Assembly (NCBI GenBank): GCA_030636065.1
Contig: DAOVXR010000052.1
Coordinates: forward strand, 1 to 8,786
From: Sedimentisphaerales bacterium
GTDB taxonomy: Bacteria; Planctomycetota; Phycisphaerae; Sedimentisphaerales; SM23-30
DNA: 8,786 bases
Direction: 5' to 3'
Of the stretch, positions 1-6,093 are shown piece after piece. Below the pieces are notes generated by a model, which saw nothing but the letters and a program-made list of their open reading frames with translations, ran no database searches and had not been told where the DNA came from. The position numbers and the translations under genes were made by a program. How positions within the stretch are numbered: position 1 is the first letter of the stretch; each line of letters opens with the position of its first letter.

Positions 1-1994
1 CCGTCGCGATCACAAGGGGAAGCAAATTTGCAATCGGGATAGGCACTACAAGAAAGAAAACGGCCGTTTTTACCAAAACGATAGACCATCGGTTTGCCGC
101 ATTTCGTACAGGTATATTCCGACGGCTGAGTTTCAGCCTTGGCGTGAACCATTTCCTCGTAGGCACGGTCGAGATTTTCCTTGAATGGACCGTAAAATTT
201 TTTTAGTACCCCCAGCCAGTCAAGATGCTGCTCCTCGATCTTGTCAAACTGTTCCTCCATGTGACTGGTAAAGGTTATGTCCATAACACGAGGGAAATGC
301 TCGATTAATTTTTCGGTTACAATAATGCCCAGATCCGTGGCGTGGAATTTACGTTCGAGCTGCTCGACATAGCCACGGTCCTGGATAGTAGAGATGATCG
401 AGGCGTAAGTACTGGGACGTCCGATGCCTCCGGCTTCAAGGGCCTTGACCAAAGACGCCTCGGTAAAACGAGCGGGCGGCGGGGTAAAATGCTGCGATGG
501 CTCAACTCTGACGGGCCAGACGGGCTTGTCCTGTTCGAGTGCAGGCAGAAGCTGATCACCGTTAGCGATGGCCAAGCCCGTAACCTTCATAAAACCGTCG
601 AAAACGAGTTTTCTGCCGGCGGCCTTGAACAAAACCCGGCCCTGATCGGTTTCAGCAGCGATGTCAATACTGGTTACGTCCCACTGTCCGGGAGCCATCT
701 GACAGGCAACAAACCGTCTCCAGATCATATCGTATAACCTGAACTGACCAGGCGTAAGATCACCCTCTATCTGTTCAGGCGTGATATTGATGTCAGTCGG
801 GCGAACGGCTTCGTGAGCCTCCTGAGCGGACTTATTGCTGGTGCTGTAAGTATTGGGGGCCTTGGGCAAATAAGCGTCGCCGAAATTACCGCCGATATAC
901 TCACGAACCGCAGTAATCGCTTCCGGGGCCAAATGAGTACTGTCGGTACGCATATAAGTAATAAGACCCACACTGCCAAAATTGCCGACTTCCATACCCT
1001 CATACAACTGCTGAGCGGTTCTCATCGTGTTTTTAGCGGTAAAACCCAGCCGATTGGCTGCCTGCTGCTGAAGCGTCGATGTGATAAACGGGGCAGGGGG
1101 CTTGGACTGAGTACGGCGGGTGCGAATGTCGCTGACAGTGAAGTCCTTGCCCTGTAAGGATTTATGAATTTGCCGGGCGTCAGACTCATTATTCGGCCGA
1201 AACGATTTTCCGGCAAGGCTGGTTAGTTGAGCTTCAAGGCATTTATGCTCGGCGCACCACTGGTTTTTCTGCTTGTTAGTGGGACCCTGGGCAGTCTGAC
1301 CATTAGCAAGTTTGGCTCCCTCGAAATTAGCGAGGAATTGTCGATATTTGTCGTCCAGTTCCGGATTGTCGGCTGTAGAGAAGATGCCGGTTATCTTCCA
1401 GTATTCCTCCGGCTGAAATTTGCGGATTTCCTTTTCCCGCTCCACAACCAGCTTGACAGCCACTGACTGAACACGACCGGCAGAGAGGCCGCGAGTAACC
1501 TTCTTCCAGAGCAGCGGGCTGATTTCGTAGCCCACAATTCGATCCATAATCCTGCGGGCCTGCTGAGCGTTGACCTTGCCCATATCGAGTTTGTGCGGGT
1601 TGGCGAAGGCCTGCTGTATCGTACTTTTCGTAATAGCGTTGAAAACGACCCGGCAGAATCGCTCCGGCGGGATTTTCAACGCCTCAATCAAATGCCAGGC
1701 AATCGCTTCCCCCTCACGGTCAAGGTCAGGCGCCAAATAAACCATATCCACACCCTTAGCAGCCTTTTTCAGGGCGGTAAGGGTCTTTTTCCGGCTGGCC
1801 ATTATCTCGTAACTTGGTGTAAAATCAGCAGTTACGTCAACTCCCATACTCTTACTCGGCAGATCGCGGATATGGCCCATACTGGCCATGACCTCAAAAC
1901 CGGGGCCAAGATATTTTTTGATTGTTTTCGCCTTGGCCGGTGATTCGACGATCACGAGGGCCTTGGTGCCGGGAGTTGCTTTTTTGATAGCCAT
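1..1994 (-). CDS. topA: DNA topoisomerase I (type IA), 3' end beyond the left edge
   Basis: Type IA topoisomerase that relaxes negative supercoils by cutting one strand through a 5'-phosphotyrosine link. The open frame runs 664 codons from ATG 1994 to the window edge with no stop. The Toprim domain is at the N-terminus: ALVIVESPAKAKTI with the catalytic Glu at 17, and the acidic triad APDLDREGEA with Asp90, Asp92 and Glu94. GRVQS of the DNA-binding core is near 173-177. The catalytic tyrosine is Y347 in GLITYMRTDST. A canonical FTEASLVKALEAGGIGRPSTY block follows. At the edge is the first C4 zinc finger, C629-x2-C632-x16-C649-x5-C655, so only the remaining zinc ribbons and tail are missing. 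The start is supported by the short leader MAIKKATPGTK before the Toprim strand, although no clear Shine-Dalgarno precedes it. It is transcribed divergently from the SurA/PpiD-like gene. Family assignment is secure from the motifs. Confidence 0.96.
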   Translation of the reverse strand, partial: MAIKKATPGTKALVIVESPAKAKTIKKYLGPGFEVMASMGHIRDLPSKSMGVDVTADFTPSYEIMASRKKTLTALKKAAKGVDMVYLAPDLDREGEAIAWHLIEALKIPPERFCRVVFNAITKSTIQQAFANPHKLDMGKVNAQQARRIMDRIVGYEISPLLWKKVTRGLSAGRVQSVAVKLVVEREKEIRKFQPEEYWKITGIFSTADNPELDDKYRQFLANFEGAKLANGQTAQGPTNKQKNQWCAEHKCLEAQLTSLAGKSFRPNNESDARQIHKSLQGKDFTVSDIRTRRTQSKPPAPFITSTLQQQAANRLGFTAKNTMRTAQQLYEGMEVGNFGSVGLITYMRTDSTHLAPEAITAVREYIGGNFGDAYLPKAPNTYSTSNKSAQEAHEAVRPTDINITPEQIEGDLTPGQFRLYDMIWRRFVACQMAPGQWDVTSIDIAAETDQGRVLFKAAGRKLVFDGFMKVTGLAIANGDQLLPALEQDKPVWPVRVEPSQHFTPPPARFTEASLVKALEAGGIGRPSTYASIISTIQDRGYVEQLERKFHATDLGIIVTEKLIEHFPRVMDITFTSHMEEQFDKIEEQHLDWLGVLKKFYGPFKENLDRAYEEMVHAKAETQPSEYTCTKCGKPMVYRFGKNGRFLSCSAYPDCKFASPCDRD

Positions 1995-2135
1995 AATGAG
2001 TTATCTACTTATGCTGCAAGGGGTTATATAACGTATCCAATCCGCCAAATCAGTATTTCGACGGACAAATCAGGCCTGCCAAGCCCGAAAACAGTCAACT
2101 CAGACGCAGGATTCTATCGACTATTCCGAGCTATG

Positions 2136-2163
2136 TTACAAAGAAAAAATAATTTTTTTGTAA
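2136..2163. repeat. AT-rich inverted repeat
   Basis: TTACAAA at 2136-2142 and TTTGTAA at 2157-2163 are exact inverted arms. On the plus-strand RNA the stem extends to about 11 pairs, including one G-T pair, around a 6-nt loop. It lies about 140 bp upstream of topA and might be an operator, a promoter-region structure or simply part of the repeat-rich spacer. No function can be assigned from the sequence. Confidence 0.5.
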
Positions 2164-2250
2164 TAATTTTGATATAGCCCTGAAATCGGAGGGTAAAATC
2201 GCCGTGTCGAAAGAAAAACGTGTGGGTCGAAGGCCTGCCCTAACAGGGAT

Positions 2251-2306
2251 AATGACGAATTAAGAAATTAGAATGAGGAATCAATGAGGAATAACCAATG
2301 GCGAAT
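2251..2306. repeat. Degenerate heptanucleotide tandem tract (AAT-phased)
   Basis: Eight consecutive 7-bp units can be laid out: AATGACG, AATTAAG, AAATTAG, AATGAGG, AATCAAT, GAGGAAT, AACCAAT, GGCGAAT. AAT recurs at 2251, 2258, 2272 and 2279, then at 2283, 2290, 2297 and 2304. This is a 7-bp period with a single 4-nt phase shift. The tract is non-coding. It resembles in style the short tandemly repeated heptanucleotides (STRR) known from cyanobacteria, but the units differ and no relationship is claimed. Confidence 0.55.
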
Positions 2307-2313
2307 ACAAGAG

Positions 2314-2338
2314 CACCTCTCTGAAGTACAGAAAGGTG
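2314..2338 (-). repeat. Imperfect hairpin, 10-bp stem, 5-nt loop
   Basis: The arms are CACCTCTCTG (2314-2323) and CAGAAAGGTG (2329-2338) around AAGTA. Nine of ten positions pair on the plus strand. On the minus strand the odd position becomes a G-T wobble, so the structure is fully paired in RNA read leftwards. It is the first of four hairpins in this spacer and has no adjoining T-run, which argues against an intrinsic terminator. Confidence 0.6.
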
Positions 2339-2381
2339 GCACCCAACGGCTCTTTCAGCCATTCGGGCCTGATAAAAGAAT

Positions 2382-2402
2382 CCCCCGATTTTACATCGGG
2401 GG
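2382..2402 (-). repeat. Perfect 8-bp-stem hairpin (CCCCCGAT arms)
   Basis: CCCCCGAT (2382-2389) and ATCGGGGG (2395-2402) are exact inverted arms with the 5-nt loop TTTAC. On the minus strand the palindrome is directly preceded by TTAG, and the hairpin at 2438-2457 is likewise preceded by ATAG, so the two look like divergent copies of one design. I orient it on the minus strand because of that head. Confidence 0.7.
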
Positions 2403-2411
2403 CTAATAAAC

Positions 2412-2428
2412 GCGGGCCACAGGCCCGC
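2412..2428. repeat. Perfect 7-bp-stem hairpin (GCGGGCC arms)
   Basis: GCGGGCC (2412-2418) and GGCCCGC (2422-2428) pair exactly around the 3-nt loop ACA. It sits 9 bp after the previous hairpin and 9 bp before the next, so the three are evenly spaced. There is no gene whose 3' end it could terminate. Confidence 0.7.
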
Positions 2429-2437
2429 CCTTAAGAA

Positions 2438-2457
2438 CCCCTGCTTAACAGCAGGGG
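2438..2457 (-). repeat. Perfect 8-bp-stem hairpin (CCCCTGCT arms)
   Basis: CCCCTGCT (2438-2445) and AGCAGGGG (2450-2457) pair exactly around TAAC. It shares with the 2382-2402 element a run of Cs at the outer left arm, a T/A-rich loop ending in AC, and a GGGGCTA right flank (TAG head on the minus strand). It lies 42 bp upstream of the -35 box of the SurA/PpiD-like gene. Confidence 0.7.
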
Positions 2458-2499
2458 CTATCAAGGAAAAGAACCCGTGAACGGTTACACTTAATTTAA

Positions 2500-2528
2500 T
2501 TGCAAGTTCGACGCAATTGGTTTACAAT
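2500..2528 (+). promoter_or_regulatory. Sigma70-type promoter for the SurA/PpiD-like gene
   Basis: TTGCAA (2500-2505) and TACAAT (2523-2528) are separated by exactly 17 bp. They match the -35 consensus at 4 of 6 positions and the -10 consensus at 5 of 6. Transcription would begin near 2535, giving a leader of about 48 nt that carries AGGAG at 2573-2577. A small inverted repeat, AATTG-GTTTA-CAATT (2515-2529), overlaps the -10 box and could be an operator half-site pair, though it is short enough to be chance. Confidence 0.6.
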
Positions 2529-2582
2529 TCGGGGCTTATTCAGGAAAAGTTGTAGGCGTTCAGCCAATAAGTAGGAGTAGAT

Positions 2583-4886
2583 ATGACGGCGATTAAATGG
2601 TTCAGAAAAAATAACAAGAAACTGCTGGCGGTTTTTGGCGTACTGTTGATGGTGGGGTTTCTGATCCCCAGTTTTACGGGTATGGGGGGTCAGGCGCGTT
2701 TCAATGGCGTGGCCGGCTACATCACTGATCAAAACGGACAGGAAGTTGAAATCGGTCTGGTTCAGGTACAGAAGAGAGACGTCCAACTCCGAGTGATGAG
2801 GGAGTTAGGGCTTAATGTTTTGTGCCAGTTCGACGGACAGCGTTCTCCGCTGTTGTGCCAATTACCCACTATGGGCGGAGTAGGTCCGTTTCCGGTTATA
2901 GCGACGAGTATGCTGTTCTTCGGCGATAACCAATACGCATTGGGCGTTCGTCACTTTTTACAGGGCCAGGCGATGAACTGGGCCAAAGACCACGAGGAAT
3001 ACGAGCGATTTCTTGAATATGTGAACGAACTTACCGCGTCAGACGCCGGTCGCGCAAGTCTCTATTTCCTGCTGTTGGCCGAGGAGGCGCATCGCAATGG
3101 TATCTATGCCACGGACAAACAGATCGACCAGGTGTTCGAGGCGTATCGGCGGCTTGTGGAGAAGCGACATATCCGGCCTCACAATATTCAGCAGGTTCTG
3201 CGCAGTTCGCGAATGAGCGAAACAGAACTGAAGCAGGCAGTCGGTGATTATCTGGCGATTGTCCGTTACGGAGATATGGTAACACGGCGGTTGGCTGTGA
3301 GCGAACCGCAGTTACGAAAAAAGATTCGCGATCAGATAGAACAGAAAAATGTCAAGGGAACCTATATATCATTTTCGGCTGATATGTTTCAGGACAAAAC
3401 AGGCAAGCCGTCGGAAGACGATCTGCAAAAACATTTCGAAAAATATAAACAGTTTCGTCCCGATGAAATCGACAAAGAAAAAAATCCTTTCGGGTTCGGT
3501 TATCTTTTGCCCGACCGGGTACAAGTGGAATATCTCAAGGTTGATTTGTCGGAAGTGGAAAAGATCGTAACGGCGGAATTCGCACAGCTTCCCGCCGGCA
3601 AACAAGAAGAAACACTCCAGCAATACTGGGCCACGCAAAAACAACAGTTTCGCGTACCACTGCCGGAAAGTGAAATCGATCCGTGCGATGCGCAGGCGCC
3701 GCGTTATCGAGACCCGGCCTTTGACGAAGTCTATGGCAAAGTAAAACAGGCGTGGCAACAGCAGCAGAGTCGCGAAAAAGGGCAGGTGCTGTTGGCGCAG
3801 GCTCGCGAGACGGCCCGGAAACAAGCGGCGGCTATGAAATCAAAGAAAAATAACGAAAGCAACTCCGACAAACCCGAAGAAGCCGCTGTCGAAAAAAGAG
3901 TTGATTACAAAGCACTGGCCGAAAAACTCAGTACGGATAAAATAAAGGTTGTTTTCGGCAAGACGGAATATATTTCGAGGCGGGACCTGCCGCAGGAATT
4001 GTTACTTGGCGACACATATAAGATGCGTAACGAGACACCCCAGCAAAGTCTGCTGGAGATTCTTTTTGCCTGTAAGCCCTTACATAAAGGAACTGTCAGC
4101 CGACTCGATGTTCCGCCAATACAACTGTACGAAGACATTACTTCACTAACGGCCTTTGACTATCGCAATCGGGCAATGCTTGCTTACATGATGAGAATTG
4201 TCGGGGTCGATCCGGGACGTGAGGCCGAGGGCCTGGCTGACGACGGGCGGGCGGGGGCAGCTTCGGAGAAACCTTTGCCGGAAAGCCAGCTAAGGACAAA
4301 AGTCAAAGATGGTTGGCAGAACCTACAGGCATATACCAAGGCTAAAAAACAGGCGGAGAAATTCGCCAAAAATTCAGAAGCAGACTGGAAAAAGACCTTC
4401 GAAGAAACCAATACCGCATTGAAAGACCCCTGTGCGCCGGCTGGCATGAAACCGCTGCGTGAACAGACACTTGAGACAACCCGCCAGCATATCGAATGGC
4501 TTACGCAGACGGCACGGAAATATCCGGAACAATCAAGAAGGTTTTTACCGCAGATTGCCCGTAATACAACCATGTTGTTCAAATCGATGGAACTGGCCCA
4601 GGAACAACGGGCTGAAAAAGAAAAAACCGCCGTCAATAAAGATAAACAACCGACGGTAACACGTGCAATCCTCGAACTGCCCTCGCAGTTGAACTGTATG
4701 GTATTTAAGGATTTGCAGGTTACCAGTCCGAACCAAAGTGAGTATCTTCGCCGTAAGCCGTTGGCAACAGATGAGATACTCAGAGAAAACCAACCGCCGC
4801 TGACACTGGTTCATTACAATCCTGATAATATACTGAAACGAAGCCGTTTCAGAGAAGACAAGCCTGACGAAGAATCGGAAAAATGA
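2583..4886 (+). CDS. Membrane-anchored SurA/PpiD-like folding factor
   Basis: A 767-residue protein that probably assists folding of exported proteins at the outer face of the inner membrane. A short basic N-terminus (MTAIKWFRKNNKK) precedes one hydrophobic segment at about 14-31, the layout of PpiD (one anchor, bulk outside the cytoplasm). Residues about 159-262 are helical and resemble a SurA N-terminal chaperone domain (AEEAHRNGIYATDKQI, then SSRMSETELKQAVGDYL). Residues about 268-340 resemble the EEELxxYFExxK linker seen after such domains. The rest is rich in K, E and Q and likely helical, with a lysine-rich stretch near 410-440. I do not see the HI...GGDLG...GYHI pattern of an active parvulin domain. 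VDYKALAEKLSTDKIKVVFG (from about 440) could be a remnant. The start is fixed by AGGAG five nt upstream. It is followed by the SurA/PpiC-type gene and murJ. The broad class is likely; the exact partner proteins are unknown. Confidence 0.72.
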   Translation: MTAIKWFRKNNKKLLAVFGVLLMVGFLIPSFTGMGGQARFNGVAGYITDQNGQEVEIGLVQVQKRDVQLRVMRELGLNVLCQFDGQRSPLLCQLPTMGGVGPFPVIATSMLFFGDNQYALGVRHFLQGQAMNWAKDHEEYERFLEYVNELTASDAGRASLYFLLLAEEAHRNGIYATDKQIDQVFEAYRRLVEKRHIRPHNIQQVLRSSRMSETELKQAVGDYLAIVRYGDMVTRRLAVSEPQLRKKIRDQIEQKNVKGTYISFSADMFQDKTGKPSEDDLQKHFEKYKQFRPDEIDKEKNPFGFGYLLPDRVQVEYLKVDLSEVEKIVTAEFAQLPAGKQEETLQQYWATQKQQFRVPLPESEIDPCDAQAPRYRDPAFDEVYGKVKQAWQQQQSREKGQVLLAQARETARKQAAAMKSKKNNESNSDKPEEAAVEKRVDYKALAEKLSTDKIKVVFGKTEYISRRDLPQELLLGDTYKMRNETPQQSLLEILFACKPLHKGTVSRLDVPPIQLYEDITSLTAFDYRNRAMLAYMMRIVGVDPGREAEGLADDGRAGAASEKPLPESQLRTKVKDGWQNLQAYTKAKKQAEKFAKNSEADWKKTFEETNTALKDPCAPAGMKPLREQTLETTRQHIEWLTQTARKYPEQSRRFLPQIARNTTMLFKSMELAQEQRAEKEKTAVNKDKQPTVTRAILELPSQLNCMVFKDLQVTSPNQSEYLRRKPLATDEILRENQPPLTLVHYNPDNILKRSRFREDKPDEESEK

Positions 4887-4907
4887 GTGGTGAGTTGTGA
4901 GTTGTGA
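4887..4907. repeat. Heptanucleotide tandem repeat, three units
   Basis: GTGGTGA, GTTGTGA, GTTGTGA: three 7-bp units starting at the base directly after the stop codon of the SurA/PpiD-like gene. Two units are identical and the third differs at one position. A purine-rich stretch follows. Confidence 0.65.
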
Positions 4908-4932
4908 GAAAGAGGGGAAAGAAGAAGAGTTG

Positions 4933-4967
4933 AACGTCCAACATTCAACGCCCAACGCTCAACGTCG
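4933..4967. repeat. Heptanucleotide tandem repeat, five units (AACRYYC-like)
   Basis: Five contiguous 7-bp units: AACGTCC, AACATTC, AACGCCC, AACGCTC, AACGTCG. AAC is invariant at the head of each unit and the remainder varies mainly by C/T changes. The tract shares its 7-bp period, but not its sequence, with the tracts at 2251-2306 and 4887-4907. The A/T-rich bases that follow (4968-5013) contain several GAAT words, two of them 7 bp apart (4999 and 5006), so the pattern may fade out there. Confidence 0.65.
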
Positions 4968-5017
4968 AATTAAAGAAATATTGAATAAAGAAAGAATTGA
5001 ATATCGAATAAGATCGC

Positions 5018-5030
5018 CACACGGAGTGTG
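5018..5030. repeat. Short hairpin (CACAC/GTGTG)
   Basis: CACAC (5018-5022) and GTGTG (5026-5030) surround GGA. The stem is only 5 bp and would be unremarkable alone. It is listed because it is the first of three palindromes spaced through the last 140 bp before the SurA/PpiC-type gene. Confidence 0.35.
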
Positions 5031-5073
5031 CCTCCCACTTTAGAAGATACCCGAATAATAGAAAGAAAACCGC

Positions 5074-5095
5074 GTGGGGTAAGACCCCACCCTAC
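5074..5095 (-). repeat. REP-like palindrome with GTAG head, copy 1
   Basis: GTGGGGT (5074-5080) and ACCCCAC (5084-5090) are exact arms around AAG. Read on the minus strand, GTAG comes first, then one G, then the palindrome. A GTAG tetranucleotide at the 5' foot of an imperfect palindrome is the hallmark of bacterial REP elements mobilised by RAYT (TnpA-REP, Y1) transposases. No such transposase is in the window, so the assignment rests on form and on the sister copy at 5109-5130. Confidence 0.55.
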
Positions 5096-5108
5096 ACAAA
5101 ATATCAAT

Positions 5109-5130
5109 GGTGCGATACATCGCACCCTAC
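5109..5130 (-). repeat. REP-like palindrome with GTAG head, copy 2
   Basis: GGTGCGAT (5109-5116) and ATCGCACC (5119-5126) are exact 8-bp arms with a 2-nt centre. CTAC at 5127-5130 gives the GTAG head on the minus strand. Copies 1 and 2 share the head and the opening GTAGGGTG, are in the same orientation and lie 13 bp apart. Copy 2 ends 12 nt before the AAGGAG of the downstream gene. If transcribed from upstream it would form a hairpin in the leader, just ahead of the ribosome-binding site. Confidence 0.6.
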
Positions 5131-5142
5131 TTAAGAGTAATA

Positions 5143-5148
5143 AAGGAG
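5143..5148 (+). promoter_or_regulatory. Ribosome-binding site deciding the SurA/PpiC-type start
   Basis: AAGGAG lies 9 nt before ATG 5158 and 3 nt before ATG 5152. The 9-nt spacing is the normal one, so 5158 is preferred. A more distant in-frame ATG at 5107 overlaps the REP-like palindrome, lacks its own ribosome-binding site and would put about 17 extra residues before the signal peptide, so it is rejected. Confidence 0.7.
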
Positions 5149-5157
5149 ACTATGGTA

Positions 5158-6090
5158 ATGAACAGGTTTTACAAGTATGTTGTAGTGTTGGTTCTGGTAT
5201 TGATGGTCGGTCAGTGCAGGGTATTCGCGGTTGACAAAGCAGTTGTTACCTCAAGCAATGAAAAAAAGACAACCGTAGTAGAAAAAAAAGACCCTGATCG
5301 GGTGCTTGTTACCGTCAATGGTGTTTCATTTAAGGGCTGGCAGGCCGATGCTATGATAAAATACGGCGCCTCCCGCAGTCTGCCTAAAGCTATCGAACTC
5401 TGGGTCGATATCCAGGCCAAGGTGGCGGAGGCCCAACGTCGCAAACTCGATAAAGGCCGTGACGCTCAATTCATATTGAATCTGTACAAGGAATATTTTC
5501 TTTCCGGCCGACTGCTCGCCAATGAACTGGAGAAAGAAATCCCCAAGCCAACAGAAGAACAGGCACGCAAAAAATACGAAGAAAATATAGATCGCTATAA
5601 TCAGCCTCTCAAAGCCACAGTCAGACATATTGCGTTCCAGAAAAGATCGCAGGCGCAAAAAGTCGCTGATGAAGCAAAAAAGAAAGACGCCGACTTCCAA
5701 AAGCTGTATGAGAAATATACCAAACAACAAGACAAATCCAAGGGGTTACTTAAAAATATGTCAGTTGAAAAACTGAAGGCGAAGCTGGGAGAAGAAGCTA
5801 CCACCGCCGTCCAAAACGCAAAAAAAGATGACGTTTTGGGGCCGTTTATCGGCGTGAAGGGTTTTGAAATAATTAAGGTTACTTCCATCAAACCGCCCTA
5901 CATTGTCGAATTTAATAAGGCCAGGCCCGGAATTCTCGCCCAAATGACACGGCAGATGAAAACCGATATGCAAAAGAAAGCCGTCGAGGAAATCAAGGCA
6001 AAGGCGGAGATTGTCAAGTCCGAGGAAATAATCGATTTGGAGAAGCAGGCGGAAAAAGCTAAAAGCGCACCAAAAGGCCCCGGAAAGTAG
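5158..6090 (+). CDS. Exported SurA/PpiC-type protein with degenerate parvulin domain
   Basis: A 310-residue protein from ATG 5158. A Sec signal peptide is clear: basic MNRFYKY, hydrophobic 8-17, likely cleavage after VFA (residue 24). Cys20 does not sit in a good lipobox, so a lipoprotein is unlikely. After a short linker, RVLVTVNGVSF (48-58) and the helices to about 147 follow the SurA N-terminal chaperone pattern. Residues about 150-245 resemble a parvulin domain, opening with ATVRHIAF (His157) and ending with GFEIIKV. Usual landmarks are altered: GGDLG is not recognisable (KGLLKNM is there instead) and the second histidine of GYHIIKV is Glu237, so isomerase activity is doubtful. A charged helical tail ends the protein. 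It probably acts as an extracytoplasmic chaperone. murJ begins 3 nt after the stop, so the two are likely co-transcribed. A weak promoter (TTGAAT-N17-TCGAAT, 4981-5009) may supplement read-through from upstream. Confidence 0.82.
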   Translation: MNRFYKYVVVLVLVLMVGQCRVFAVDKAVVTSSNEKKTTVVEKKDPDRVLVTVNGVSFKGWQADAMIKYGASRSLPKAIELWVDIQAKVAEAQRRKLDKGRDAQFILNLYKEYFLSGRLLANELEKEIPKPTEEQARKKYEENIDRYNQPLKATVRHIAFQKRSQAQKVADEAKKKDADFQKLYEKYTKQQDKSKGLLKNMSVEKLKAKLGEEATTAVQNAKKDDVLGPFIGVKGFEIIKVTSIKPPYIVEFNKARPGILAQMTRQMKTDMQKKAVEEIKAKAEIVKSEEIIDLEKQAEKAKSAPKGPGK

Positions 6091-6093
6091 AGA

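Larger units (their letters stand above)
1995..2582. other. Divergent intergenic region, repeat-rich
   Basis: This 588-bp spacer lies between the starts of topA and the SurA/PpiD-like gene. I see no convincing gene in it. Nearest topA, a TATATAAC stretch at about 2014-2021 on the minus strand could be a -10 region, but no good -35 is visible. An AT-rich palindrome follows at 2136-2163, then an A/T-dominated heptad tract at 2251-2306, then four hairpins between 2314 and 2457. A small imperfect palindrome (AACCCGT-GA-ACGGTT, 2472-2486) precedes a sigma70-like promoter at 2500-2528. The 9-mer AGGCCTGCC occurs twice (2072 and 2231). Both flanking genes point away, so the hairpins cannot be terminators of flanking genes. 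A minus-strand open frame at 2240-2464 crosses the repeats and is best treated as spurious. Confidence 0.75.

Noticed and set aside
342..737. A 131-codon plus-strand open frame, and similar ones at 813-1157 and 1593-1943
   Set aside because: All lie antisense to topA, whose minus-strand frame carries every family motif; they are shadows of it.
2165..2250. tRNA or known riboswitch
   Set aside because: No cloverleaf, T-loop GTTCRA or CCA-end pattern, and no riboswitch core that I recognise.
2382..2457. Intrinsic terminators
   Set aside because: There is no gene ending here on either strand and no T-run follows the stems.
2240..2464. A 74-codon minus-strand open frame in the divergent spacer
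   Set aside because: It runs straight across the hairpin cluster and the heptad tract, has no ribosome-binding site of note, and its product reflects the repeats rather than a protein family.
3369..3824. A 151-codon minus-strand frame, and similar ones at 4184-4636 and 4545-4955
   Set aside because: They are antisense to the SurA/PpiD-like gene, which has a promoter, ribosome-binding site and coherent protein; composition is typical of antisense K/E-rich coding.
5107..5157. The longer version of the SurA/PpiC-type gene starting at ATG 5107
   Set aside because: That ATG overlaps a REP-like palindrome, has no ribosome-binding site and would place charged residues ahead of a good signal peptide; AAGGAG points to ATG 5158.
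4887..5157. CRISPR-like array
   Set aside because: The repeat units are 7 bp and contiguous, and the palindromes are only two with 13 bp between them; there are no spacer-sized unique segments between conserved long repeats, and no cas genes.
5158..5220. Lipoprotein signal at Cys20 of the SurA/PpiC-type protein
   Set aside because: The residues before the cysteine (V-G-Q) do not fit the lipobox, and a normal signal peptidase I site (VFA) follows.
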